Shown piece after piece: positions 1 to 12,274 of a stretch of 64,000 nucleotides of DNA. The notes below the pieces were generated by a model, which saw only the letters and a program-made list of their open reading frames with translations, was not told where the DNA came from and searched no databases. Every line of letters starts with the position of its first letter. Within the stretch, counting starts at the first letter, position 1. This DNA comes from Tetrapyrgos nigripes. Taxonomy: Eukaryota; Basidiomycota; Agaricomycetes; Agaricales; Campanellaceae. The position numbers and the translations under genes were made by a program. The stretch spans positions 186,001 to 250,000 of the forward strand of contig JAACJM010000123.1 in the NCBI GenBank assembly GCA_013368315.1, written 5' to 3'.

Positions 1-1443
1 CGCTGTTTGCTAGAAAAGGGATCTGGATACTTTGGCACCAAGATTGCAGCATGCTTGAATTGCGATTGGATGCTTTCTGCTACATGTTCTGATGGAAAAA
101 TTGAGTGTGTCATTCAAAGAAAGCACAGAATTTCAAACCTTCTAAGTGTCTGAATGAATACTCATCATCTCCATCTGCCTCATCCTCGTCACTACTCTCA
201 TAGTTATACTCCAAATCCTCCTCATCTGAGTCTGAATTATCCTCAACACTTTGATCTGAGCCATTTGACGAGTCTGAGTCTGAGTCTGACTCATCATCTG
301 CACCATAGAACCTCTCAATCACAGTTGGATCGACTCCTTCACAGTCATCATATACACCATCTTGATACATGCCCAGAAATCACATGTCCTATACAAATGT
401 TCAAAATATAGAAAAGATAAGGGGACATGTGTTCTACTCACATTAGGGCTTTTATTATGACCTTCTCCAGAAATAGGATGTGCATTCCATAGCTGACAGA
501 ACTGTGTGCAGTCTTGGTTAATTTTATCCAAGAATAGATAATGAAGGAGCCAAAGATGAGCCGGCTTCTGGATGTCAAGTCCGTGCTTCTCCTCCAACTG
601 CACAAAGAACACACGCCATGGTCTTGCAAATTCCACCTCCACTTCAACCCAGAGTCACTCTATTTGGCTGTTCCTGGTTGATCTGAAGGACTTGAAAATT
701 TGTGGAAATTTGAATAAGGTTATGGCTTACTTTCCACATGTACAAGGCACGATTAAGGCCACACCTAAGGATCATGTAGACAGAGACTTTCTTGTTCTCT
801 CCACCCCAGTCCCCACACACTCTGGAAGGTAAATCATACTTCTCAACTGCCTTTATAAATACATCCAGAACAGTTGAGGCACTGTTACTTGTGCTAGCGC
901 AAAGTCTGACAATCTAAAAAATATTAGTGTAAGAGTATGTAGGGAATCATGATACTTTCAACAAAATCCATCAATGATGCCCTGAATAACAATTCCCCAT
1001 CTGATCAGCTTGTGATGTCCATCCATGTGCCACAAAGCATTTGGTCATGAGACCTTGTACCAGTGTCGATGAGTAGCAGTATAATGCCAAAGTACTTGTC
1101 CAAGAGGGTCAACTTGGTCAATGGAATCTTGGACACATAGCCTTTGGATCTGCAAACTGTGATTATTTCGAAGGTGGCTTCTGAGATACCGAACTCCAGC
1201 TTGCAGATGGTGAACACGGAAGTCCCGGACTATGACATCAAGGTCAGAATCACTGATGTTACTGAACTTGTGGGAGTTAATATTGTATTGCTTCAGATAT
1301 TTCGACAAAGTGTTGCGGTGAATGCCAAGAACATCAGCCATCTCTGATTGGTTGATGCCTCAATGAGACGCAAATGCATCCTTGAGGACTTCAAATATAG
1401 GTACCTTCTGTGGTCAGCCTCGTTTTCCTGATCTCTCAATATT
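1..1443 (-). pseudogene. DDE integrase-core protein (agaricomycete type), 3'-truncated by window edge
   Basis: The minus strand encodes, in order, a helix-turn-helix-like start (MADVLGIHRNTL), a DDE integrase core with the first Asp in HMDGHHKLI near 1010, the second in GDWGGEN near 765 and the Glu in SQIE just before 657, then the block FARPWRVFF...HLWLLHYLFLDKIN (about 490-640), an acidic tail (130-330) and a last block AILVPKYPDPF running off the left edge. This layout recalls the transposase-derived 'integrase core domain' proteins repeated across Agaricomycetes. At least two introns are visible (around 905-960 and 663-715). Five in-frame TGA codons (380-382, 655-657, 1045-1047, 1360-1362, 1414-1416) fall where the family has Arg, and the block RVRGDRGGEN reads RVCGDWGGEN. 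All are explained by CpG C-to-T change. It is a dead copy. The family assignment is from memory of the motif order. Confidence 0.72.
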
Positions 1444-2353
1444 AACTGCATGTAACTGAGATACATTTGAGTCTCTGACTCATATCGGTCAGATCAGTTA
1501 ATGATTTTAAATTAAAAGGACAGTCACCTCTTTGCGTTGCCGGCGTTGATTATGAAATAACTTTGCAGTGCAGCCCGTGCTGCGAGATTACCATAAGACT
1601 ACCAGTATTTCCAGCTGCAGTACAACGTAGTACATACCTGCAGCACCATGACCAATACCAGCGTGCTTTTTACAACCAGCGAACCTCATACATCCCAAAA
1701 AACCCAGTCAATACTCATTTTCCCTTCCCAATTGCACCCGAAAGTCGTCCGAAGACACCAACTGCGCCACAGCTCCGTTCTTCGGCTAGCACTGACTGAG
1801 GAGGGTCTAGTCAGATTTAAATAGTAAGTGAATGAATATTTTATCAACGCGTTTTTACAAGGGTGTACGACTTGTAGTCGTATCAATAGATTTTTATTTT
1901 GCTGTCCGTGTCCCTCCCTTTTCTCGTTCTCTGTCACTAGTTCGTCATCCACTCCTTTCATCTCGAAATCTATGTTCTATGATTCAAATTTGACTATTCG
2001 CTCACTAAGTCTAAGTTTGAGTACGGCGATGACCTTGGTCTAAATTTTATATTTGAAATGGGTATACGCATCTTCTTAGTGGGTTTAAGACGATACTAAA
2101 GTACTGGATACATCATGTATGCATACGCATGTATACGATAAAACGGAGGCGAATGAATCTTTGAAAAGAGTTTCAATAGTTACATGGTATAGATCTATGA
2201 GGCGCGTGTAGGTGCTCAAATTTCAAAAATATACTGAGTAAATATGTGCTATACTACTTCACTTCTGACAAAGACGACGTGTATGAATAATGTGAAGACA
2301 AGTAGAAACGGAATAAGAAATTTGAAAACCGCGATTTCAAGAGTTTCAGTAAC
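1444..2353. other. no gene recognised
   Basis: About 0.9 kb of AT-leaning sequence. The part near 1500-1640 may hold the N-terminal exon of the integrase-like pseudogene (a minus-strand run rich in Arg, Gln and Asn), but I could not join it with confidence. I see no RNA gene or repeat in the rest. Confidence 0.3.
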
Positions 2354-3896
2354 TTATTCAGTGGCAGGTGCCTCATTTTGCTTCTCATCCTGGCCCTCCA
2401 AATGAGATTCAGCCGCTTGTACTGAGGCAAACCTGATCGATTGGGAAAGGGACATGTTATTTGCAGATTGGTTCTCGTCTTTGGAGCTTTCCAAAGCCAC
2501 AATCAGAATGATGAGAATTGGATATAGAGCCTTGGAGAGTAGAGCATTTCAGTTAGAAGTTTCGGGTAGCTAGGTATATTTAAGTGACAATTGAGAGATG
2601 TACATACCGTTAAACTTGGCATAGCACTTCCAAAAGTCTGGAATGCTATACTGTCCTTGCCGAGTAGCATATCAATGCAGATATATGTAATCTACAGACA
2701 TTCAGAAATTCAAGAAGATACATTCACAATTCATCAAAGAAGTAAGAGTGTTACTCACCCAAAGTCCACAATAAATCACTCCGGATTCCATAAACAGCAG
2801 CAAAATTTTTTGAGCTCTGGAAACCTGGTTGCCACAATGACTCAAGTTCTTTCGGATATCCTGGTTATGGAGCCTTGAGATCGTGAAGGACAATCAGTGA
2901 TTTAAATTCATAAGATACGGTGAGTCTGCAAAACGGATGGAGAAAAGGAAAAGAAGGGAATGCATACCACGCTTTGAACCCAATCAGGGATGTAGCAACC
3001 ACATTTGTAGCGAGCAGAGAGACCGTCATTGCTAACCGAGTAGGGTTTTTGCCGGTATCCTGGTAGTTGTCATGCAGTATCATAGCAGCGGCTAATCCTC
3101 CATCGACGAATGTTCCACCTAATGCGCGCAGTGCATGTGAAGGGTAAGACATAGTTACCGATTCAAGCCGTGATTTTTACACGCATCACGATTTACTCAC
3201 TTAGGGACGCCATTAAACAAATGATGAGAACACCCTTGACAAGGAGATTTCGAGGAAAAATAACCCAGGCTCGCCAGATAACGATTCCGTCTCCGATGAC
3301 AAACTATGAAAATGAATGAGATTGAGTAAGGGAAAAAGGTGGGGCAGGGGGTAGGTAAGTCTCGAGTCAAAACCTGCAACACAGATAATTGAAAAAGGAA
3401 AAAGTACTGACGTTGAACCTATCAAACATCGCAGTCGCAATCACCATGTGGTTGGTCTCCTGTACAATGTCCTCTGCGTTATTATCGGAAATATTGTATC
3501 CGTTCAATGGAATTTGCATTAGAACTGCTGACACATTGAGGATCACATCCGCGGTGGTAACCAATAACATCAGGACCACAAATGCAAGGAGGATGAGTTG
3601 TGATTTTGAGGGCCGCCGATTCTTTTGTTGTACTTGTGATCTGATAGCCCATGGATGATTGAATGAGTGGTAGTCAATATCCTTGTTTTTTATATAGCAG
3701 AATATATGAATTGAAGATGAAAATTAAAAGGGACGTACAAGATAGCATAAAAGATCGTGAACACAAGTGTAACATTGACACCATAAAGCAACCACCCAAT
3801 AGAGACTTCCAGCATCCACCCTTTCAGTATAGCCAGATCTGAACTACTCAGAGGAAGAGACTGAGACTGTTGTGGTTCTTGCAGCGTTGAAGACAT
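2354..3896 (-). CDS. polytopic membrane protein, basidiomycete seven-TM-like family
   Basis: A multi-exon gene read on the minus strand from ATG at 3896 (MSSTLQEPQQSQ) to TAA at 2354. The pieces in order are a first hydrophobic helix (WLLYGVNVTLVFTIFYAILY), a second (LILLAFVVLMLLVTTADV), the loop motif VIGDGIVIWRAWVIF with the helix LVKGVLIICLMASL, then SLLATNVVATSLIGFKAW, then ILLLFMESGVIYCGLW, then a last helix ILIIILIVALESSK and a polar tail ending EAPATE. The strings DGIVxWRAW, LATNxxATxLIxxKAW and ESGxxYCxxW typify a large, uncharacterised agaricomycete family of about seven transmembrane helices. Five or more short introns split it; I did not fix every border. No stop interrupts the exons I read. 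Function is unknown; a sensor or receptor role would be a guess. Confidence 0.68.
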
Positions 3897-5009
3897 CGAG
3901 GGTTTGCGCACAGGATCATGGAAAGATGGTTCTCCAAGTTACTTACACTTATATGTTTCTCGCTCCAGGGTCCCTACGTGTTACCCGCTTTCAGTGATTG
4001 GATTTCAGTGCAAGGAAGTTTCACCAAACGTTCTACGGATAGACGGGTGAAATATGCGAATAGATAGGTTAAAGATAAGTCTGCCATCATGCTGGTTTGA
4101 TGAACGAAGCTAGAGCTCGCTGTAAGTATGTATGGACATTGGAGCAGAGATGCAGATCATATTAAATGAGAATGAGAACAAAACTTGCAGAAGGTAACTG
4201 CGATGCATGTGGGTCCTGCCACTACTCTCTCATGATCAAAAAGCTGCATTGACAAGTGATCACGGATGGAAGGTGGACTTGAAGAGATTGATACTAGATG
4301 TACGAATTTGGAGTCTAAGACGACGAAGTCTATTACTTGCGCCTCACGCTTCCATCTTTCTCCCACTGCTGACAGCCGCGTTGCAATACGTTGTCTAAGG
4401 GGTATCGCCTTGAGATCAAATTAACGTGGTAGCATCGAGTGAGGTGAGTTAGATAGAAGCCAAAATGGGAGTTGAGGCCATCATGCGGCTCGTCCAGCAT
4501 CATACAGAGCGATTTTCAGCAAGTGTCCAAGTGTTGCAGAAACGAAGCTGAGTCGAAGTTGAGATGATGTAGTGATTCGTTCGTATTCGCATATAGTTTT
4601 GTACCCATATAGTATTGGTCTACACGAGACAGAAATAGTACTATCACGAGGGAAATATGGGCCATCGCTGCGCGTGGCACGGTATGCTCTGACCTAAACC
4701 ACAACCTTACGCACAATTACGAGGTCCTTTAGGGTCTCGTTCTTATAACCTGACGTTTCTGCGTGTGGCTATGCTCGATAACTCCACCGGTCCCCGGTGC
4801 CATTTGATCACCGTAACCGGTCATCGGCCGTTGCCGCAAAGACGCGTGATCTGCAACGCTCATCATCTTTCACCCTTACTCATCGCTGCTCACCATCCAT
4901 GAATTGATTACTTGGGCCTCGTTACTGCCACGCGAAGCGGTGGCCCACAGCTCCTTCATAAGTTAGTCCTTCTGCTTAGCCATAGTATCCCGAACCTGCT
5001 AAACCAGCT
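3897..5009. other. intergenic, one short dispersed repeat
   Basis: Apart from the repeat copy at 4715-4957, listed separately, I see no coding or RNA feature here. A short reversed copy of the right end of that repeat lies at about 4660-4682. Confidence 0.35.
4715..4957 (+). repeat. short dispersed repeat family A, copy 1
   Basis: Shares ordered blocks with 6425-6654: a start resembling ATTACGAGG(T/C)CC, then GTGTGGCTATGCT, then a CCACCGGT block, and an end CTCGTTA...GCCACGCG(A/C)AGCG followed by TGGCCCAC. The end block can fold into a small hairpin (GCCACGCGAAGCGGTGGC). The same start and end blocks recur in the 50-52 kb hairpins. No protein or clear target duplication is visible. It may be a SINE or a MITE. 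Confidence 0.5.
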
Positions 5010-5017
5010 GTTCTTTG

Positions 5018-5603
5018 TAGTGTTGTAACGGTTCGACTACGGCTGGCTCCGGCTCGGCTCCAAACGGCTCCTTATGTAAATGGCTCGGCTCGGCTTTTAG
5101 ATCCGGCTAGTCACGACTCGCGTCGCTAAAATTCCGTGAAAACCACTTCCCTTCTAGATATGTAGATAGGAATGTAGGAGTGAGACCTTAGAAGTCATAT
5201 TGACACTCCAGGAGTGAAATCGAGCTTCTAGATATGGTATGCGCGCTCTGAACCAAGAGATACATCATTTTCCTTAATATTGTGCTAAAATTAGAAATTA
5301 AATTACCGCGAGAACTGATCAAATTAAGGCACAACGACTTTTTTGAGTTACGGTCTCATGGTCTTTCTTGCTCAAAGTACACCGAACTTGCTCCAAAGAC
5401 ACTCCCTGATGTCAGCTACTGAGACAGTACACTTTTGGTTAATTTATGGTGTCGCTAGAGGGCAGTCTCTTTGAGGGAATTTGACCCGGCTTTTTACGAC
5501 TCGAGCCAGAGTCGGTCGAGAGCCACCTGGAGCCGAGCCGCGGCTCAAAAACCGGCTCGGCTCAGCGGCTCCCTGGAGCCGAGCCGGACCGTTTACAACA
5601 CTA
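5018..5603. mobile_element. non-autonomous hAT-type MITE, 586 bp
   Basis: The ends are inverted repeats: the left starts TAGTGTTGTAACGG and the right end read in reverse is TAGTGTTGTAAACGG. The element is flanked by identical 8-bp direct repeats GTTCTTTG at 5010-5017 and 5604-5611. An 8-bp duplication plus a TAGNG terminus is the hAT signature. Both subterminal regions are packed with GGCTCGGCT / GAGCCGAGCC motifs in opposite orientation, typical of hAT transposase binding repeats. There is no coding capacity, so it would need a transposase in trans. Confidence 0.88.
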
Positions 5604-5611
5604 GTTCTTTG

Positions 5612-7605
5612 TCCATTTTCAACTCGTATAGCGTGCGCTGATAAAAATTTGATAGCAACGTATTCTGGAAGGTGGGCCTGCATTGCAAGTGCGAGTCGTA
5701 AAGAAGAGTCGAGTTTAGAGAAATATAAAATATATTACAGAATGGCCACGGTTCATGACGTCATACCAACTGTAATGCGTCCGCTGTCTTCTTTGGCTCT
5801 TACCATCACCATACCCCACTTTCCCTTTCCTGCTTACCTAAAACACATTTTACTGTGCTCGCATATTTCCAGAGCTATTTGTCGACCTGTCTTAGAAGAA
5901 CTATAAAGGCGGAAGAAGTTTCGTGGAACGCAAAGCTCAGCAAGTCATCAGCCAGTCACTCACGGTCACGGATCGAGGGAAGAGAGGAACACAAACGGAA
6001 TAGTGACTGGAGCAAGAGGCGATAGGAAGGAAGTTAGGGGGGGACTTGAGAGCGTCGACTGGACCATGGTTTACGGGAAAGTATGTAACGGATGGGAACT
6101 CTGGTGAGTAGTACTTTGATGTTGCTACGGATGGGCATGAAAGACCAGGAAGAGTAATACAACGCGTTTTCGAGGTTTCAAATTTCTCGCTTCTCTTCCT
6201 CTAAACGAAACCAAGTACACACGTCTGTACTGTGAATGGTCCTGCATCCCTCTCTATGACATCTACAACATGTCTTCGTCCCTTCCTAAAGGTTTCAATG
6301 CGATACTGTCTGACCATTTTTCTCGGGGTGATGCTATAGCGAGGGTACGTCGTGGTCTTCATCATATATATTCTTTCTTTTAAGTTGCTGATAGGATTTC
6401 CTGAGTCTCCCCACAAACCCATACCATTACGAGGCCCTTTTAAGGGACAAACCTGCCGTTTGCTGTGTGGCTATGCTGAAATGGTCCACCGGTTCGGTTA
6501 TTTTTTGCATTCCGATCCCGATGTCGGCAATTGCCATATTGTCTTGGCATCAATGATCATTCAGTCGGCACACCATGCTGGTCTCATCACGGTTTACAGG
6601 GGCTCGTTATCGTGCCACGCGCAGCGATGGCCCACATTTCCTTCGTCCGAGTCGTTCTCCAAGATACACTTTGATGTATGATATCTTCCCCTCAGACAAT
6701 GGGAAGCCAGAGCCATAAAGATTAAGGAATTCCCTTACTTGGTGCAACACTACATACTGGAATCAACATAAGCCCAATTTGGGCCCAAGTGAGAGATGCC
6801 TCCTGCACCTCTCGTACCCAAGGCCCTCCAACTCATTCCTATTCACAATGAACGCGGCACCCTGCCATTGGGATAGGATGGCTAGTTACTCTGCCTCGAA
6901 GCGTATGGAGGCAGACAAAAGCCAAAATGATTGACACTGACGTGATTACGGGCTACTTTGGCTATGTTATGCGAAATCCTGCTGACGACAGTTGCTTCTA
7001 CGTCCATCACCGTGACGACGGGATTGCGACGCGAGCGACGGTCCTGATTAAGACGAAGAAATTTGGTGTACTTAGACTCACTGCCTCTTTCGCTATCTGC
7101 ATGTGCAATCTGCATGCTCTTCCTTGTTCATCCACTAATCGACGTCGTCCGGCGACTCGGAGCAGTAAGTGGTACAAGTTGATATCACCAATGATAGAAT
7201 AGAATTACTTCGTGTGCTGGCGGTCATCGAGAACTCGAGCTTCTAGCTGCTTCTTGACGCAATAAATCCTTGATCTCACACCTCAATCAGGAAACTAAGA
7301 TGGTCTCCCGCCAGAAGATGATACAGAACACTTGGATCACGATGGTTTTGAATTCGCTCTGCGGCCACTCTTACCCACTATTTACTCCGGGGCTCTGATG
7401 ATTGATCTGATCTGAGAAGGTGAGACGAGCTGTGTTCAATGATGCTGGGATCAGAAGGACCAGTGTGTGAGGATCCGAGCCTTAGGCACGGGATCAATAT
7501 TGAGATCTGTATTAAAAAGCAAGTGTCCTGGCCTGTAAACGAGGCTGATACCTATGATTCCCTCTCACCACCTACTCACTTATCCTCCCTAGGCTGTAAT
7601 ACGAC
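5612..7605. other. no gene recognised; contains repeat family A copy 2
   Basis: Two kilobases with only short, unconvincing reading frames. Apart from the repeat at 6425-6654, I could not identify a gene, RNA or element here. Confidence 0.3.
6425..6654 (+). repeat. short dispersed repeat family A, copy 2
   Basis: Second copy of the repeat at 4715-4957, in the same orientation and about 230 bp long. It starts CATTACGAGGCCC, has GTGTGGCTATGCT and CCACCGGTTCGG internally, and ends with the hairpin block GCCACGCGCAGCGATGGC. Divergence is high, with end blocks better kept than the middle. Confidence 0.48.
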
Positions 7606-9676
7606 ATGAACTCAACATCTGAGGCTAACTTACCTCCTCCGAATCTCTCAATTGGCGCTATTGAAGTAGCGGAGAAATTTGTGACGTTGTGAGTGCTGAT
7701 TTTATGCTCTCGAATCTCTCTTTCTTATACTGATGACGACAACGAATTCGGTTCTGGAAGTCTGTTTGGTATAGGAACGATTCAGACTTTCATCTTCTTC
7801 AAGACCAATAAATATGTTTATTACTGGAACAAAGTCGCGGTAAGTGTTTTTAGTCATAGTCATGAACTGAGGTGCTACATGCTTACCCCAAAATGTTTAG
7901 GTATTTTTAGTCTGGTAACTATCACCTTCAATATCCATCTCCCAAGCCGCACAAACTTAAATTAGGCGATCTTTACTCTCTGTGCTGCTTTATAGGCTCT
8001 TCAGCGCACTTCACGTTCTGACAATACATCATCTGACATATCATTATCTTGTAACAACCAAGGGGAATCTCGACGGACCAATGGTTGCTTCATATACCGT
8101 CAGTAGGAAATCTATAACATTACTTCTACTAAGTTGATTAATCCCAACAAATTCCTAGGCGAACGTGGTAGCCCAGGTGTGCAATTCTCTGAATTCTTAG
8201 CACGAAGAATGGAGCTTAGACTCCTTCATCTATAGTTGCTATTGTCAAATCTCACTCAACTGTACGTATCGTTAAGAGGAATGCCCATGCATCATGCTTA
8301 CTGCAATAATGGTTCATGCTACGATCAATAGGCTTTATTTCCTGCGTCTATCTCGTAGTAAGTGCTGCACATATATTGCACCATCGTGCATTGCTCAATG
8401 AGCTTGCCGCGGTGTAGTATTCCCCCGACACAACAAATATCGGATTCCGATATTCTGTGTCTTGGTGCGTACTCAGTTTGTGAATGATGGCTCTATATTC
8501 ACCGTCTGTATTCACTGTAATCTTCGTTGTTGCAGGCGATTCTGATCTTTTTCAGCACAGGTATGTCCCAAGTCAAAGTCGTAGCTATCCGAGTACGCTA
8601 AAATCATTTTCTGTTTATAAAGTTGCAAATATGGGTAAGATTCTATGCAAAGAGAAAAACCATACCTGATAACCCACCATTCTTGAGTTTAGTGATATTA
8701 GTTGGAATGTGAGTAACCTTCCCTTTCTGCCTCCGAATACCAGTCTACCCAAAGACTTCGAACTATAGCTCCAGATTCCAGACCCTTTCTACTCTTTTGC
8801 ATCGTCCGGAGCATTCTACGAAAGTGAGTTAAAGGCACTGTGGTGAATTTAATGATGGACTTATCGACATCACGAATTCTTCAGAGAGAGGCGGCTTTCG
8901 AAGCAGTTGTCCTATTTGGATTCTGTGATACCTCAGCCATTGACTTCTGCCTTACACTGGCGTTGTTCTATGCGCTGAGGAGATCGGGAAGAATGTTTGG
9001 ATGGTAAGCTTTTGCTAAGTACGGTATCTCATCAATTAATTTTCGGATTCAAATTACTAACGCAGGACTGATTCGAATTTCATGGCGCTGGCTTCGTACA
9101 TGATAAATACTGGGTTTCTGGCAAGGTGTGTTAGTATCTCCTATGAATACTGAATGACGCTGAAAATGATATCTTGCCAGCTTTTTCTCCGTGTCATGTA
9201 TCATTACCGTACGCCAGGCAATGTATCATCGCTTGATCGAGCTTGTCATTCATGGAATCCTCCTTCTTTCCAGTATTTGCTGATGAAGTACAACCTCGTG
9301 TATCAAGCACTGAGAAATTTCTCTACGGAGTTTTATGCGGTCTCCTTTCTCGCAATGTAAGTCTCCATCTCTACCGGCGGGGTTCACTTCAATACCTACC
9401 AGTTACTGAAAATATCTTTAAAGGGTCAACGCCCCGTATTACTTTGACACTCTGCATGAAGAGAGAACACGGAGCCTCTACATCGAACGCGATACATCGC
9501 ACACTCGTTCGACTTCATTCCATAGTGGTAGCCATCAGACTACCAGTGCGACACAAGATTTCGAGATGAATACACCAACTCGAAAGACAATTAACGAAGT
9601 GGGCTTGCCGTTGTTCAACAGATCTAGCAGCTCTCCTCCCCATACGATTCAGGTATGTGTTTTAGTAGCTTTCTGA
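7606..9676 (+). CDS. DUF6534-type polytopic membrane protein
   Basis: A multi-exon gene starting at ATG 7606 (MNSTSEANLPPP). The first five exons join in frame at 7606-7688, 7761-7839, 7901-7914 (a 14-nt exon), 7996-8098 and 8159-8176. They give GAIEVAEKFV, LFGIGTIQTFIFF, WLFSALHVLTIHHLTYHYL and further hydrophobic helices. The C-terminal exons (about 8886-9676) give DTSAIDFCLTLALFYALRRSG, then SNFMALASYMINTGFLA, then LRNFSTEFYAVSFLAM, then a Ser/Thr-rich cytosolic-looking tail ending at TGA 9674-9676. The order D(T/A)-x-I-x-x-x-LxLALxYxLRRS, MIxTGxLxxxF and SFLAxLNAR is that of the DUF6534 C-terminal half of seven-TM agaricomycete proteins. Exons between 8177 and 8885 are not resolved. No disabling change was found. 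The molecular role of the family is unknown. Confidence 0.66.
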
Positions 9677-10487
9677 GTATCAAACTTGACTTTTCCTGAT
9701 CGTAATCTTTACTTGATACTTGATAAAGCCTATACAGCAATCAGTGCTAGAAGTGAATATGATACGAGAGCAACGTCGGGCTATCGAGAGTATATACACA
9801 AGTCGCCACTGATTCGCAGAATTCTTTGTACTACCCCATATAATCAAGACTTCCTTCTCTTTTTCGCTTGAAAATACCATTCGGACCATTTGGACTTGTA
9901 AACTTACTGAAGTACTGCACGTAGCTATGGTAATATGGTCGGGCTTGGTAGGGGTCGGGCCGATCGGCGGGTTACACCTTTGATAGTTGCTAGTGTTGGC
10001 AATTGAAGCTACTGAAGTCTTCAGACCCCAGTGAGAGCTTGAGATATGGAATGTTTTCAGTCTTACCGAAGGTATTTGAGAACATCGGTAGCAAAAGAGG
10101 GGCAATTGCAATGACGATCAAGAACGAGATGCCCGGTCCAAAAACAACGCGCTGGCATGACGTCAACGGTCTAGACTGTGTCTAGACGTTTCGGTTGTCG
10201 GGAAGGACAGACACCGGCTTAGGGGTGGGAGATTGCACCCATGGAAAAGATTTGGGAGGTCGCTCTGCGACTAAATTAACTCAGCCTAAAGGCCTCATAA
10301 CTTTAAGCTGCATTTGGGACGAGTGAATGCTGTTCTAAAAAAAAACGACATCTAAAACGCTCAAAATCCTGTCCTCTCTGTTTGGACATTTCGGTGGCTA
10401 GGACGTGTTGATGAATAGAGCAACGCACTGTAGAAGTTACTTGATACCATCGTTTGCCATGCAGACCGGTGGAAATAGCTCACTCTG
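9677..10487. other. no gene recognised
   Basis: A minus-strand open frame of 143 codons lies here, but its composition looks random and it has no recognisable motif. I see no repeat boundary or RNA gene. Confidence 0.3.
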
Positions 10488-10849
10488 TTGCCAGGCAGGT
10501 CATGTCATGGAGTGAGACTTTACCCAAACACTTCTCCTCGATCAAGAGTTTCCCGATGCTCGAGCGATTCATCTGTCTCGCCTATCATGATCTCCGAAGC
10601 TCTTTTCAATTTCATTCGTGAACGTGTTCCAGGCGTCCAAACTCTTCATACTTTTGTCTTCTCTCCTTTCTCGACATCAATGCAGACGCTTCTCCCCATT
10701 CGCAATCTGACCGCAGTAGAACTTGTGTCGTCGGGGAATGACAATATCTCCAATACTTTGGGAGTGTCAAAACCTTGTCACACTGCGCTACAGACTGATG
10801 GGGAGGAGTTTTGGCACCCAGCCGATGCCACGCATTCCTGAGCAATTCC

Positions 10850-12274
10850 TAGGGAATAGCGCGGGTTCACGGGTAATTGGCGGGTCAGGGGGTACGGGTT
10901 TGACGGGTACGGGTACGGGTAAGGTTTTATCAACCCGCATCAAACCCGCGACCCGCCGCACGGGTAATCAGACCCGCCAGTACTGGGGGCCGCCGCTGTC
11001 GGCACTACCTTTGAAAATTTAGAAACTGTATAGTTTACCAGACTCGTACATAGTCACATACCTACGAGATGTACTGTAGCAACAACAAAAAAAAAAAAAA
11101 ACCTTCTCCTCTTCCTCTCTCAATGGCACCTCGCCCTGAGCCACCCGTTCCACAGCATCTGCAAACTACGGACAAAAAGCGGAAGACCAACCCTACTGTC
11201 AAAGCCACCGGCAACGACCCAATTGATTCTACGCTCCCATCAAAGATTCGAAGTTTGATCCTGCTATACGTGCTGCCGTCTCACTGGCCAAGAAGACCCT
11301 GAACAAGTATTACGGAAAATTCGACTACTCTGAGGTGTATCGTGTCGCTATGAGTAAGTAAACCCTCCCCGAGTCCTACATTATTATTGTATTGACAGTA
11401 CTCACGCAAAACAGTTTTACATCCACGCCACAAGCTGACTGGCCTGATTCTTGGGTTGCGACTGCGAAGGAAATTGTACGGGAGGTATATGATAGAGACT
11501 ACAAGCACACCAGTGGTGAGGAGCCGATGGACGTTGACAAGCCTGCTTCACCTGTTGCGTCGAAGGTGAGTTTGTCAATTCGACTTAACGGCTAGGCTAC
11601 TCATCTTTACATAGAAGCATAATCGTTTCGATGATTTACCGGCACTTAAAGCCCCTAAGGCAGGCGAGCTTGGTGACGAGCTTGATCGTTACCTCAGCGC
11701 AGACGTTGAAGCTACGGACGACGTTCTCGGATGGTGGTATGGAAGGAAGAAAGATTTCCCTACTCTTTATCGTATGGGACTGGATTACCTGACTATACCC
11801 GGTGCGTTCACTATCTTCAACTCATATATCTTGTCTAATTAATATTACCTCTAGCAACTTCGACGGACGTTGAGCATGTATTCAGTAGGGGCCGATTCCT
11901 TCTACCCTATGTTCGCAATCGGCTTTCTGCTGATACAACACGCGCTCTTATGTGCCTTCAGCAATGGAGTTTGATGGGGCTTATACAAGATGAGGATGTA
12001 ATGACCGTTGCAAAGCTACCAGAGATTGAGGTTAGTGATCAAAACGCAGAGGATATTGAGATGCCAGAGGGTTACGATGATATCGTAGACGTACTCAGTG
12101 ATATGTAGCTAAGTAGTATATAAATGTACCCGGCATATACCCGTATCCCGCGGGTTTTGCTTCTGACCCGTCTGCCCCGCTGCTACCCTTGACCCGTCAT
12201 CACGGGTACGGGTTTTGGCGGGTACGGGTACGGGTCAGAAAATTTGACCCGCGGGATACCCGTACTGTTCCCTA
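10850..12274 (+). mobile_element. internally deleted hAT transposon, 1425 bp
   Basis: Bounded by identical 8-bp target duplications GCAATTCC at 10842-10849 and 12275-12282, with short inverted ends TAGGGAA / TTCCCTA. Both subterminal regions are arrays of GGGTACGGGT / ACCCGTACCC motifs in opposite orientation, typical of hAT ends. The inside keeps only the C-terminal part of a transposase. It interrupts an LRR-like gene. Confidence 0.93.
11123..12108 (+). pseudogene. hAT transposase, C-terminal remnant with dimerisation domain
   Basis: The recognisable part is the hAT C-terminal dimerisation region: DDVLGWWYGRKKDFPTLYRM, then LDYLTIPATSTDVEHVFSRG, then RNRLSADTTRALMCLQQW, ending at TAG 12106-12108. 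Upstream pieces KFDPAIRAAVSLAKKTLNKYY, VLHPRHKL and WPDSWVATAKEIVREVYDRDY also match the family order. Introns are visible at about 11351-11398, 11564-11614 and 11801-11854. The BED zinc finger and most of the RNase-H-like catalytic core are missing, and the frame changes twice (near 11245 and between VLHPRHKL and WPDSW). The protein cannot be functional, so this copy is non-autonomous. Confidence 0.85.

Noticed and set aside
9680..10111. Minus-strand 143-codon open frame
   Set aside because: No domain, no splice-supported extension and random-looking composition.
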